Source: Naasia sp. SYSU D00948
GTDB lineage: Bacteria; Actinomycetota; Actinomycetes; Actinomycetales; Microbacteriaceae
NCBI RefSeq assembly: GCF_017916515.1
Contig: NZ_JAFMTA010000001.1
Span: 1,725,127-1,789,126 of the forward strand
Length of the DNA stretch: 64,000 bases
Direction: 5' to 3'
In this document: positions 20,318-31,164 of the stretch, one piece after another
Numbering within the stretch: the stretch's first letter is position 1
Layout: every line of letters starts with the position of its first letter
Made by a program: the position numbers and the translations under genes
Notes under the pieces: generated by a model
Told to the model about the DNA's origin: nothing
What the model saw: only the letters and a program-made list of their open reading frames with translations
Database searches by the model: none

Positions 20318-21405
20318 GCGACGGCCTTCCGCAGCGCGGCAGCGATCGTCTCCAGGTCGCCGTCCGTCAGGTGCGGGTGCACGGGCAGCGAGAGGCAGCG
20401 CGCCGCGACGCTCTTCGCGACAGGTGTCGGATCGATGATGACGTCCTCCCGGTCCTGGTACGGCGCGTAGTCGTGCACCAGTCGTGGATAGTAGACGCCC
20501 GTCGAGACGCCGGCCTCCGACATGCGGGAGACCACCTCATCCCGGGACGCGCCCTCGGGCAGCAGCACGGTGTACTGGTGCCACACGTGGGTGCGCCCGT
20601 CCTGCACGCTCGGCACGGTGATCCCGTCGACGTCCGCGAGGAGAGCCGACAGGGCCGCGGCGTTCTCGCCACGCTTCTCGACGAGGGCCGCGTAGCGGTC
20701 CAGCTGCGGCAGGGCCAGAGCGGCCTGCAGGTCGGTGAGGCGGTAGTTGTTGCCCGCCATGACGTACTCGTACCGCTGCCGCATGCCCTGGTTGCGGAGG
20801 ATGCGCAGCTTCGCGGCGATGTCGTCGTCGTCCGTCGTGATGATGCCGCCCTCACCCGTGGTGAGGTTCTTGGTGGCGTAGAGCGAGAAGCAGCCGATCC
20901 CGTGGCTGCCTGCCATGCGGCCGTCGACCTTCGCGCCGTGCGCCTGGGCGGCGTCCTCGACGATCGCCAGCGAGTTCTCCTCGGCGATGCGGCCGAGCGC
21001 CGTCATCGGCGCGGCCTGCCCGTAGAGGTGCACGGGCATGAGGACCTTCGTGCGCGGACCCACGAGCGAGCGGACGGAGTCGGGGTCGACGCAGAAGTCC
21101 CCCTCCGAGATGTCCGCGAAGCGCGCCGTCGCGCCGGCGTCGAGGATCGCGTTCAGCGTCGCGGCGAACGTGAAGGGGCTCGTGATGACCTCGTCACCCG
21201 GCTCCAGGTCCAGGACGGCGAGCGAGGCGATGAGGGCGGTGGTCCCGTTGTTCACGGCCACGGCGTGCCGCACGCCCACGAGGTCGGCGAACCGCTCCTC
21301 CAGCTCGGCCACGACCGGCCCCTGGGCGATGACGCCCGAGCGGATGACCCGAAGTACCCTCTCCTCTTCCTCGCTGCCGAGCTGGACGACGGAAATGGGA
21401 ATCAC
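20314..21405 (-). CDS. DegT family 3-keto-sugar aminotransferase, WlbC/GnnB-like (module B)
   Basis: A 363-residue PLP aminotransferase of the sugar type. K179 in YATKNLTTGEGG is the PLP lysine and AIVEDAAQAHGA carries the pyridine-binding Asp. The N terminus MIPISVVQLGSEEEE is typical of the WlbC/WbpE/GnnB branch. These enzymes move the amino group of L-glutamate to C3 of the keto sugar and release 2-oxoglutarate. The downstream dehydrogenase gene overlaps by four bases, so the two steps are co-produced. TATGAT on the minus strand (21462 to 21457) is a good -10 for this operon. Confidence 0.92.
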   Translation of the reverse strand: MIPISVVQLGSEEEERVLRVIRSGVIAQGPVVAELEERFADLVGVRHAVAVNNGTTALIASLAVLDLEPGDEVITSPFTFAATLNAILDAGATARFADISEGDFCVDPDSVRSLVGPRTKVLMPVHLYGQAAPMTALGRIAEENSLAIVEDAAQAHGAKVDGRMAGSHGIGCFSLYATKNLTTGEGGIITTDDDDIAAKLRILRNQGMRQRYEYVMAGNNYRLTDLQAALALPQLDRYAALVEKRGENAAALSALLADVDGITVPSVQDGRTHVWHQYTVLLPEGASRDEVVSRMSEAGVSTGVYYPRLVHDYAPYQDREDVIIDPTPVAKSVAARCLSLPVHPHLTDGDLETIAAALRKAVA

Positions 21406-21536
21406 GAGTAGGCACCGTCCGGGGTGTTGCGTGAGCGGAGTCAGGAACGAGTGAACATCATAGTTCGGCGCCGCCGCGCTTAGGATCTTCGATGGCTCTC
21501 CAGGCAGGTGGGCCGAACCCCTGAGGAATCTCTTCT
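21406..21536. promoter_or_regulatory. Divergent promoter region of amino-sugar module B
   Basis: TATGAT (21462 to 21457, minus strand) is close to the consensus -10 and serves the aminotransferase/dehydrogenase pair. TAGGAT at 21481-21486 (plus strand) fits TANNNT for the acyltransferase operon, which has GAGGAA about nine bases before GTG 21537. The common spacer means both halves of the module may be co-regulated. Confidence 0.5.
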
Positions 21537-22289
21537 GTGACTAGCACCGCCTCCCCGGAAATCCACCCCACCGCCGTCGTCGGACCCGGCGTGGAGATCG
21601 GCGAGAGGGTCTCGATCGGTCCCCACGCGACCGTTCTCGGACCGTGCCGGATCGGCGACGACGTATTCATCGGCTCGAGCGCCTCGATCGGCGGACCGCC
21701 CGAGGTGTCGAGCCTGCGGCAGAACCGCGCCTGGACCGGCGACCTCGACCATGCGGGCGTGATCATCGAGTCGGGTGCGGTCATCAGGGACCTCGTCGTG
21801 ATCCACCAGGGCTCCGTGCGGCCCACCCGCGTCGGCGCGGGGGCGTGGCTGCTCAACATGTCCTACCTCGCGCACGACGTGTCGGTCGGCGCCGGCGCCG
21901 TGATCTCGGCCGGCGTCCGCCTCGGCGGCCACAGCTTCGTGGGGGACGGCGCCAACCTCGGCATGAACGTCGCGGTGCACCAGCGCCGGTCCGTCGGCCA
22001 CGGCGCGATGGTGGGGATGGGGACTCCGGTGTCCCGCGACGTCCCGCCGTTCGCGCTCGTGTACGGGACGCCGCCGCGCCTGCGGGGGGTGAACGCGGTC
22101 GCGCTGAAGCGCCTGGGCGTCGACGAGGGCGTGGCCGGGGAGCTCGCTGCGGAGTACTCGGCGGGCGACCTGTCGCTCGACGCGCTGGAGGGGGTCGACG
22201 TGGATCTGGTGCTGGCGGCACGGCGATGGTGGAGCGAGCTGCCCGACCTCCGGGCGGTCCGGGTCGGGGCGGCCGAGGTGGCGCAGTGA
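21537..22289 (+). CDS. LpxA-like left-handed beta-helix acyltransferase
   Basis: A 250-residue protein with long runs of hexapeptide repeats (IHPTAVVGPGVEIGERVSIG, CRIGDDVFIG) followed by a C-terminal helical part (VNAVALKRLGVDEGVAG). Length, domain order and the LRGVNAVALKRLG word match LpxA, the UDP-GlcNAc acyltransferase of lipid A synthesis, far better than short acetyltransferases. A Gram-positive actinobacterium makes no lipid A, so the substrate is likely the UDP-amino sugar from the divergent dehydrogenase/aminotransferase pair. LpxA usually has a catalytic His in a VTIHRGT-like loop; here the corresponding word appears to be LVVIHQGSVRPTRVG, so the His is kept. The start is GTG 21537. 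Confidence 0.82.
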   Translation: MTSTASPEIHPTAVVGPGVEIGERVSIGPHATVLGPCRIGDDVFIGSSASIGGPPEVSSLRQNRAWTGDLDHAGVIIESGAVIRDLVVIHQGSVRPTRVGAGAWLLNMSYLAHDVSVGAGAVISAGVRLGGHSFVGDGANLGMNVAVHQRRSVGHGAMVGMGTPVSRDVPPFALVYGTPPRLRGVNAVALKRLGVDEGVAGELAAEYSAGDLSLDALEGVDVDLVLAARRWWSELPDLRAVRVGAAEVAQ

Positions 22290-23287
22290 CCGCGGCATCG
22301 GAGGAGTCGGCGGAGGTCGGCGTGCGTCCGGCGCGGACGCGCAAGGCCGTCCTGATCGACATCGCGCGGTACGCGGCGGTCGTCATCGTGGTGATCGCGG
22401 CGATCTACGCGCTGTGGATGAACTGGTCCGCGGTGACCCGGACCCTCACCGCGATCCCCGTGGACCGGGCCATCCTGTCGGCCCTCGCCGTGCTGGGCGG
22501 CATCTGCGCCGCCACCATGAGCTGGCAGGTCCTCGTCGACGACTTCGGTGCGCCGATCGGCGTGGGCCGTGGCGCGCAGATCTTCCTCGTCGGGCAGCTC
22601 GGCAAGTACATCCCCGGCTCGGTCTGGGCGTATCTCCTGCAGATCGAGCTCGGCAACAAGGCCGGCCTGTCGCGGGCCCGGGTGTTCGCGGCGACCTTCT
22701 TCTCGATCTGCGTCGCGATGGTCGCCGCCCTGCTCGCGGGAGCCCTCGCGCTCAACGAGCTCATCACCGAGAACCCGGCGCTCCAGCCGCTCGCGTGGGC
22801 GTACCTCCTGCTGCCGGTCGCGCTCGTGCTGCTGTACCCGAAGATCCTGACGAGGATCGTGCTGCTCGCGTTCCGCATCCTGCGCCGCCCGCGGCCAGAT
22901 CACCCGGTGCGGCTGGTGACCGTGGCGACCGCCCTGGCCTGGGCCGTCGGCTCGTACCTGCTCTACGGCCTGCACCTGTGGCTGCTGATCGTCCCGGAGG
23001 ACATGCCGCCGCTCAACGCGCTCGCGCTCTGCATCGGCACCATGGCGATCGCGCTGATCTCGGGCATCTTCGTGTTCTTCCTGCCCTCGGGCATCGGGGT
23101 GCGGGAGCTCATCATCGTGACCGGCGTGAGCGTCATCGCGGGCGTCGGCCCCGCGGTCGCCTACGCCACGCTCTCGCGGGCGCTGTTCACCGTCGCGGAC
23201 CTCGTCTCCGCCGGAGCGGCCGCCCTCGTGGCGGTGATCGCCCGCCGCAAGCTCGGCCGGTACGAGGGCGAGTCGACCGCACCCTGA
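22286..23287 (+). CDS. Flippase-like membrane protein (LPG_synthase_TM/UPF0104 family)
   Basis: A 333-residue protein with about eight membrane helices. QIFLVGQLGKYIPGSVWAYLLQ and the later FFLPSGIGVRELI are the two signature loops of the lysylphosphatidylglycerol-synthase transmembrane family (PF03706), whose stand-alone members (AglD-like) are proposed to move or handle lipid-linked sugars. GTG 22286 overlaps the TGA of the LpxA-like gene (GTGA), so the two are translationally coupled. It may move a lipid-linked acylated amino sugar across the membrane, which is inference. Confidence 0.85.
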   Translation: MTAASEESAEVGVRPARTRKAVLIDIARYAAVVIVVIAAIYALWMNWSAVTRTLTAIPVDRAILSALAVLGGICAATMSWQVLVDDFGAPIGVGRGAQIFLVGQLGKYIPGSVWAYLLQIELGNKAGLSRARVFAATFFSICVAMVAALLAGALALNELITENPALQPLAWAYLLLPVALVLLYPKILTRIVLLAFRILRRPRPDHPVRLVTVATALAWAVGSYLLYGLHLWLLIVPEDMPPLNALALCIGTMAIALISGIFVFFLPSGIGVRELIIVTGVSVIAGVGPAVAYATLSRALFTVADLVSAGAAALVAVIARRKLGRYEGESTAP

Positions 23288-23335
23288 CCGCTCGCGGTCC
23301 TGCTCTTTTCCGTTTCTCGTGCTGGGGAGGCACAG

Positions 23336-24520
23336 ATGAAGGTTGTCGTCGTCGGCGCGGGGATCGTCGGACTGGCCGTGGCGCGCGCGCTCGCGGAGCG
23401 CGGCGACGAGGTGACGGTGCTCGAGAAGGAGACCGCGCCCGCCCGGCACCAGACCGGCCGCAACTCCGGCGTCATCCACTCCGGGATCTACTACAAGCCG
23501 GGCAGCGCCAAGGCCGAGATGTGCGTCGCCGGGGCCCGCAGCATGTACGCGTTCGCCGAGGAGCACGGCATCGCCGTCGAGCGCACGGGCAAGCTCATCG
23601 TCGCGACGGATGCGGCCCAGATCCCGCAGCTCGAGGTCCTCGAGGAGCGGGGCAGGGCGAACGGAGTCACGACCCGCCTCCTGTCGCCCGAGGAGGCCGC
23701 CGAGTACGAGCCGCACGTGCGCTGCGTGGCGGCCCTCCGGGTGGAGGAGACGGGCATCGTCGACTACGTCGGCGTCTCGAGAACCCTGGCTGAGCTCACC
23801 AGGGCGGCGGGCGGCAGCGTCCGGCTCGGCGCCGAGTTCGTGTCCGCCCGGGAGCGGAACGGCGGCATCGTCGTCCGGACCGCGACCGACGAGATCGCGG
23901 CGGACGCGCTGGTCAACTGCGCAGGGCTGCACAGCGACCGGGTGGCGGCCGCGTCGGGCCTCCGCCCTCGGGTGCGGATCGTGCCGTTCCGGGGCGAGTA
24001 CTTCGAGCTCGCGAAGGAGCGGGAGGACCTCGTCAAGGGACTGATCTACCCGGTGCCGGATCCGCGGTTCCCGTTCCTGGGCGTGCACCTGACGAAGATG
24101 ATCGGCGGCGGCGTCCACGCCGGCCCCAACGCGGTGTTCGCGTTCTCCCGCGAGGGCTACCGCTGGCGGGACATCAGCCCGAAGGATCTGCTCTCCGCGG
24201 GCACCTGGCCGGGCCTCTGGAAGCTCGGGCTCGCGAACCTCTCGCCGGCGGCCATGGAGGTGCGGCGTTCGCTCAGCGCACGGCTGTTCGCCGCGGACCT
24301 GTCGCGGCTGGTGCCCGGCATCTCGGCCGGCGACCTGCACCGGGCTCCGGCCGGCGTGCGGGCTCAGGCCATCAACCGGGACGGCTCGCTCGTCGACGAC
24401 TTCGCCTTCCAGACCGCGAAGCGGCAGGTGCACGTGCTGAACGCCCCGTCGCCCGCGGCGACGAGCGCCCTCGTCATCGCGGACTCGGTCGTGCGCAAGC
24501 TCGACGACACGCTCGCCTGA
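23336..24520 (+). CDS. lhgO: L-2-hydroxyglutarate oxidase (FAD-dependent)
   Basis: A 394-residue DAO-family flavoprotein. VVVVGAGIVGLAVARALAER at the N terminus binds FAD; GRNSGVIHSGIYYKPGS, VNCAGLHSDRVA, the PFRGEYFEL segment and GGGVHAGPNAVFAFSREGY are the signature words of LhgO. The enzyme oxidises L-2-hydroxyglutarate to 2-oxoglutarate and passes electrons to the membrane. It has GGGGAGG before ATG 23336 and follows the flippase-like gene by 48 bases. Normally it stands in carbon metabolism; here it sits in the same operon as an amino-sugar acyltransferase and next to a WlbA/GnnA-type dehydrogenase that may make 2-hydroxyglutarate. The stereochemistry of that product is not known here. 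Confidence 0.9.
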   Translation: MKVVVVGAGIVGLAVARALAERGDEVTVLEKETAPARHQTGRNSGVIHSGIYYKPGSAKAEMCVAGARSMYAFAEEHGIAVERTGKLIVATDAAQIPQLEVLEERGRANGVTTRLLSPEEAAEYEPHVRCVAALRVEETGIVDYVGVSRTLAELTRAAGGSVRLGAEFVSARERNGGIVVRTATDEIAADALVNCAGLHSDRVAAASGLRPRVRIVPFRGEYFELAKEREDLVKGLIYPVPDPRFPFLGVHLTKMIGGGVHAGPNAVFAFSREGYRWRDISPKDLLSAGTWPGLWKLGLANLSPAAMEVRRSLSARLFAADLSRLVPGISAGDLHRAPAGVRAQAINRDGSLVDDFAFQTAKRQVHVLNAPSPAATSALVIADSVVRKLDDTLA

Positions 24521-24541
24521 GCCCGTCCGCGCTGCGGCCGG

Positions 24542-25819
24542 TCAGCGCAGACCGCGACGCCAGCTGAGCTCCTGAGCGGCCTTCACCGCGCACACGACCA
24601 GGAGGAACCAGCCGTACTCGATCAGGACCGTGCTCTCCGCGACCGACAGCAGGGCGAGCACGACCAGGACGAGGGCCGGCCACACGTGGATGACGCTGCG
24701 GCGGCTGGACGCGACGAACCAGGCACGGACGAGGGCGAGACCGAGCAGCACGGAGAACAGGGCGAGCCCCACGAGACCGACCTGGAACCAGACGTCGAGG
24801 AACGCGTTGAGCGCCGAGGTGGGGATCCGTCCGTTCGGCGTCGTGATGGCGAAGAACGGGGCGAGCTCGGAACGCCACACGCCGACCCAGCCGAAGCCCT
24901 CGAGCGGGTGGATCCCGGACAGGATCTGCACCGTCTGCCAGAGCCCCTGGCGAACGCTGACCTCCCCGGCGATCTCCCCGACGGCGACGAGGCGTGCGCG
25001 GAAGAGGTAGCCGAGCACGATCGCCCCGGCGGCGAGGCTCAGCGTGAGGGCCTGGAGAGCGGGCCGGCGGTCCGCGGGCGCCCGCCGGATCCCGAGGAGG
25101 GCGAGGGCGATGAGGCCCGCCGCGACCGCGATGCCGAGGGACACGGGCGAGCGCGTGAGCAGCAGCGTCAGCGCGGCGAGCACGAGCGAGCCGACGGCGA
25201 CGGGCCGGGGGACCGAGCGGGTCGCCCACTCCACCGCGAACGTGAGGATCGCGAGGAGGGCGATCAGGCCGAGCTGATTGCGGGAGCCGGCGACGCCCTG
25301 GATCGGTCCGCCCAGGGCGAGGTTGCCCTCGATCCCGAGGAACCGGAACGGCACGTCGAGGAGCAGCCCGGACAGGATCTCCAGCCCGATCGACAGGATG
25401 AGCAGGACCCGGAGGACGTCCCCGAACGCCCGGACCACCTGGATGAGGTCACGGGTGATCGCGACGAACACCGCGAGGAACGCGATCCCCAGCTGGTAGA
25501 CGACCCCGCTGACGGTCGCCCACTGGTACTCGCTCCAGAACACGCTGAGGGAGCACCATCCGACGAACAGCAGGATCGAGACCGGCAGGATGCCGTGCCA
25601 GTCGAGGACGCGATGCCGGGTGAGGAGCGCGCCGACCGAGAGGACGGCGAGGGCCCAGAGGACCGCGATGTAGCCGGGCCAGCCGATCAGGGTCCGCGTC
25701 AGATGCGGGAGCAGCACCGCGGCCACGGTCGCCGTCGCGAGCGCCGCGCCGAACGGGGCGGAGCCGATGAGGTCGCGGACGTGCGCGGGGAGGGTGCGGC
25801 GACCGGGGGCTGAGGCCAT
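24542..25819 (-). CDS. O-antigen ligase/Wzy-like membrane protein
   Basis: A 425-residue protein with about eleven to twelve membrane helices and a large extracytoplasmic loop late in the chain (LSGIHPLEGFGWVGVWRSEL), the typical place of the Wzy_C (PF04932) catalytic loop in O-antigen ligases and polymerases. The word GIEGNLALGGPIQGVAGSRNQLG is also family-like. It either polymerises repeat units or ligates a finished chain to an acceptor. ATG 25819 is chosen because helices begin soon after; the open frame further upstream is Arg-rich antisense sequence. It is transcribed alone, towards lhgO (21 bases between stop codons), and divergently from the DUF4012 gene. Confidence 0.85.
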   Translation of the reverse strand: MASAPGRRTLPAHVRDLIGSAPFGAALATATVAAVLLPHLTRTLIGWPGYIAVLWALAVLSVGALLTRHRVLDWHGILPVSILLFVGWCSLSVFWSEYQWATVSGVVYQLGIAFLAVFVAITRDLIQVVRAFGDVLRVLLILSIGLEILSGLLLDVPFRFLGIEGNLALGGPIQGVAGSRNQLGLIALLAILTFAVEWATRSVPRPVAVGSLVLAALTLLLTRSPVSLGIAVAAGLIALALLGIRRAPADRRPALQALTLSLAAGAIVLGYLFRARLVAVGEIAGEVSVRQGLWQTVQILSGIHPLEGFGWVGVWRSELAPFFAITTPNGRIPTSALNAFLDVWFQVGLVGLALFSVLLGLALVRAWFVASSRRSVIHVWPALVLVVLALLSVAESTVLIEYGWFLLVVCAVKAAQELSWRRGLR

Positions 25820-25912
25820 GGTGGGATCAACGCTAGAGGCTCGGGACGCGGAGGCCGCGGAGCGGCGGCCTGTCCCGGCGGTCCGGAAGATGCGATCGGC
25901 TAAATTACCGGG
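25820..25912. promoter_or_regulatory. Divergent promoters; leaderless transcript predicted for the DUF4012 gene
   Basis: TAAATT at 25901-25906 is an AT-rich -10 in a very GC-rich setting and ends seven bases before the G of GTG 25913, the normal distance to a transcription start. No ribosome binding site exists, so translation from a leaderless mRNA is predicted. On the minus strand TAGCGT (25835 to 25830) is a -10 candidate that would give the ligase gene a leader of only a few bases. Confidence 0.5.
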
Positions 25913-27730
25913 GTGACGGCGACCCTCCCTCGAACGCCCGCGCCTCCCGGCGGACGCTCCGACGCTCGCCGGCGCGCGCGCCGGACGCGGCTGGTCGTGA
26001 CCCTGGTGCTCCTCGGCGTGGTCCTGCTCCTCCTCGCCGCCGTCGCCTGGATCGGCGTGCGCGCCCTCCTGGCCAAGGAGGCGCTCGAGCGGGCGCAGGC
26101 TCTGGTGGGCCAGCTGCAGGCGCAGGCCGTCGCGGATCCCGCCGGCGCGCTCCAGCTCGTGGGGGACATCCGGCGCGAGACGGGGGAGGCCAAGTCCCTG
26201 ACGAGCGACCCGGTGTGGGTCGCCGCAGAGATCACTCCCGTGCTGGGGACGAACCTCACCGCGGTCCGCGAGCTCGCCGCGGCCGTGGACCTGGTCTCGG
26301 TCGAGGCCCTCGACCCTCTCGCCCGGGTGGCGTCGACGCTCGACGTATCGAGCCTCAAGCCCGTGGACGGGCGCATCGACCTCCAGCCGCTCCTCGCTGC
26401 CACCGACTCGGTCGCGAGCGCCGACACCGCGGTCAGGGCCGCCGAGAGCAGGGTGGCCGACATCGACACGTCGGGCACGCTCGGCTTCGTGACCGAGGCG
26501 CACGCCCGCCTGGCGGACCTTCTCGCCGAGGCGTCGGTGCTCACGGGGACCGCGCGGACGGTCACGCAGCTGCTCCCGCCGATGCTCGGCGCCGAGGGCC
26601 CCCGCAACTACATCCTCATGTTCCAGAACAACGCGGAGGCACGTCCCCTCGGCGGCAACCCCGCCGCGCTCGTGCTGGTGAACGTGGACAGCGGGGCGAT
26701 CAGCATCGCCCAGCAGGCCTCAAGCCGTGACTTCTCCCGGGCGCACGGGACGCCCGACGACATCGCGCCGGGACTCGAGGGGCTCTACTACCCCTTCACG
26801 AACTACGTCATGGACATCACGGTCCGGCCCGACTTCCCGACCGCGGCGACGCTCGCGCAGACCTTCTGGGAGCGCGAGTTCGGCCTGCACGTCGACGGAG
26901 TCGTGTCGTTCGACCCGGTCGCGCTCGCCGCGCTCCTCGAGGCGACGGGCCCGGTGGTCCTCCCCACGGGCGACGAGCTGAACTCGGGCAACGCCGTGCA
27001 GCTGCTGCTCTCCGAGGTCTACGAGCGGTACGAGGACCCCCGGATGCAGGACGTCTTCTTCGCGGAGGCGGCGCGGTCCATCTTCTCGGCTCTGACCGGC
27101 GGCGGCTTCGACCCGGAGGCGCTGCTGCCCGCCCTCACGACGTCGGCGGAGTCCGGCCGGCTGATGGTGTGGAGCGACCGTCCCGAGGAGCAGGACGTGA
27201 TCCTCACCACCCCGCTGAGCGGCGTCCTCCCTCCCACGAACGACGAGACGACCACGATGGGCGTCTACTTCATGGACCAGTCGTCATCGAAGATCGACTA
27301 CTGGATGGGCACGAGCGTGGCCGCCTCCGCCGACCGGTGCTCGGCGCCGTCGGCCCCGGTGTTCACCGCGACCGCCCGGGTCACGTCCCTCCTGACGCAG
27401 GAGCAGGCCGAGGAGCTGCCCGACTACGTGGTCAGCACGTGGTGGGGCGCCGAGAAGTTCGCGACCGCCGTGTACGTGCTGGGCCCTCCCGGCACGACCT
27501 TCCTCGACGCCACCTGGGGCGACACGGGGATCGAGCAGGAGATCGTCGCCGTCGGGCAGGACCTGGGCCGCCCGGTCGTCCGGCTCCTCACCACCATCGC
27601 CCCGGGGCAGACGAGCAGCGTGGCGGTGCGGTTCCAGGGCGGCGAGGGCGAGTACGGGCCCCTCGCGGTGCGGACGACCCCGATGGTCCACCCCACCGAG
27701 GTGACCGTGGCGGACAACGCCTGCGGCTAG
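25913..27730 (+). CDS. DUF4012 membrane-anchored extracytoplasmic protein
   Basis: A 605-residue protein with a basic cytoplasmic tail, one membrane helix (about residues 28-50) and a long extracellular part. Residues about 225-480 hold the DUF4012 core: [58 protein letters not shown] and [15 protein letters not shown], the pattern of that family in actinobacterial surface-polysaccharide loci. The family is widespread and of unproven function, often near LytR-CpsA-Psr proteins and glycan genes. The helix-rich segment 70-210 may form coiled coils. Transcription looks leaderless from GTG 25913. It is followed by the rhamnose operon. Confidence 0.85.
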   Translation: MTATLPRTPAPPGGRSDARRRARRTRLVVTLVLLGVVLLLLAAVAWIGVRALLAKEALERAQALVGQLQAQAVADPAGALQLVGDIRRETGEAKSLTSDPVWVAAEITPVLGTNLTAVRELAAAVDLVSVEALDPLARVASTLDVSSLKPVDGRIDLQPLLAATDSVASADTAVRAAESRVADIDTSGTLGFVTEAHARLADLLAEASVLTGTARTVTQLLPPMLGAEGPRNYILMFQNNAEARPLGGNPAALVLVNVDSGAISIAQQASSRDFSRAHGTPDDIAPGLEGLYYPFTNYVMDITVRPDFPTAATLAQTFWEREFGLHVDGVVSFDPVALAALLEATGPVVLPTGDELNSGNAVQLLLSEVYERYEDPRMQDVFFAEAARSIFSALTGGGFDPEALLPALTTSAESGRLMVWSDRPEEQDVILTTPLSGVLPPTNDETTTMGVYFMDQSSSKIDYWMGTSVAASADRCSAPSAPVFTATARVTSLLTQEQAEELPDYVVSTWWGAEKFATAVYVLGPPGTTFLDATWGDTGIEQEIVAVGQDLGRPVVRLLTTIAPGQTSSVAVRFQGGEGEYGPLAVRTTPMVHPTEVTVADNACG

Positions 27731-29658
<1,928 letters not shown>

Positions 29659-29659
<1 letters not shown>

Positions 29660-31053
29660 TGACGCTCGAGTACGGCAAGCCGCTCGGCGTGCGCGGCACC
29701 GCCATCCCCGGGCTGCTCGTTCTCGACCTGCCCGTGCACGGCGACGCCCGTGGCTGGTTCAAGGAGAACTGGCAGCGCGCCAAGATGGTCGCGGCTGGCC
29801 TGCCCGACTTCGCGCCGGTGCAGAACAACGTCTCCTTCAACGGCAAGGTCGGCACGACGCGCGGGATCCACGCGGAGCCCTGGGACAAGCTCGTCTCGGT
29901 CGGCTCGGGACGGGTGTTCGGCGCGTGGGTCGACCTCCGCCAGGGCGACAGCTTCGGGACGCTGGTCACCGCGGTGCTCGACCCGTCGGTGTCCGTGTTC
30001 GTGCCCCGCGGGGTCGGCAACGCGTTCCAGACCCTCGAGCCCGACACCGTCTACAGCTACCTCGTCAACGACCACTGGAGCGCCGACGCGGAGTACACCT
30101 TCCTCAATCTCGCGGACGAGACGGTCCGCGTGCCCTGGCCGGTGCCGCTCCAGGAGGCCGAGCAGTCGGACAAGGACCGCGCCCACCCGCGTCTCGCCGG
30201 CGTCGTCCCGATGGCGCCGCGGAGGACCCTCGTGCTCGGCGCCGGCGGTCAGCTCGGGACCGCGCTGCGGTCGGTGCTGCCGGACGCCGACTTCCGCACG
30301 CGAGCCGAGTTCGACCTGGCCGATCCCGCCGCCTACTCCGGGATCCGCTGGAAGGACTACGGCGTCGTCGTCAACGCGGCGGCCTACACCAAGGTCGACG
30401 CGGCGGAGACGCCGGAGGGACGTGTGGCCGCGTGGTCGGCCAACGTCACGGGCGTCGGGCTCCTCGCCCGCGCCGCCGCCGAGAACGGCGTCACCCTCGT
30501 GCACGTCTCGAGCGACTACGTCTTCGACGGCACAGCCGAGAGCCACCCGGAGGACGAGCCGTTCAGCCCGCTCGGGGTCTACGGGCAGACCAAGGCGGCG
30601 GGGGATGCGCTGGTGGCGACCGTGCCGCGGCACTACATCGTCCGCACGAGCTGGGTGATCGGCGAGGGCCCGAACTTCGTGCGCACCATGGCGTCCCTCG
30701 CCGAGCGCGGTGTCGCCCCCTCCGTGGTCGACGACCAGGTCGGGCGGCTCACCTTCGCCGACGACATCGCGGCCGGCATCGCCCACCTGGTGGACAGCGG
30801 TGCGCCCTATGGCACTTACAACCTGTCCAACGAGGGACCGGTTCGATCCTGGGCGGACATCGCGGCGCGGGTCTTCGAGCTCACCGGCCACGATCCGGCC
30901 GCCGTCACCGGCGTGAGCACCGCCGACTACTTCGCCGGCAGGCAGGCCGCCCCGCGGCCGCTCAACAGCGTCCTGCCCCTCGGCAAGCTGCGGGCGACCG
31001 GCTTCGTCCCCCGGGACGCGGACGCGGCCCTGCGGGCCTACCTGTCCGCCTAA
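29659..31053 (+). CDS. rmlCD: RmlC-RmlD fusion (dTDP-4-keto-6-deoxyglucose epimerase plus dTDP-4-keto-rhamnose reductase)
   Basis: A 464-residue fusion that should carry out the last two steps of dTDP-L-rhamnose synthesis. Residues 1-185 are the RmlC cupin: RGWFKENWQR, then TTRGIHAEPWDKL with the catalytic His71 and Lys77, and the tyrosine in VYSYLVNDHWS. Residues 188-464 are RmlD: LVLGAGGQLG (191-200), VSSDYVFDG, and the reductase pair Y308-x3-K312 in VYGQTKAAGD. GTG 29659 overlaps the rmlB stop by one base. RmlC-RmlD fusions are known in several actinobacteria, so this is a family-level variant rather than a new enzyme, but it closes the rhamnose pathway inside one operon. Confidence 0.94.
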
Positions 31054-31164
31054 CGGCTCCGGGGCTCCGGCACCAGGGTCTGGACGCCGCCGCTCCGCAC
31101 TGATTCGCTAGGCCCAGGGGGGCCTGGACCTCTGGTCCCCCGTCGATCCTCCCTGGAGTGTGCC

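Noticed and set aside
21863-24433. 856-codon minus-strand open frame over the acyltransferase, flippase-like and lhgO genes
   Set aside because: All three plus-strand genes have family motifs and coupled starts.
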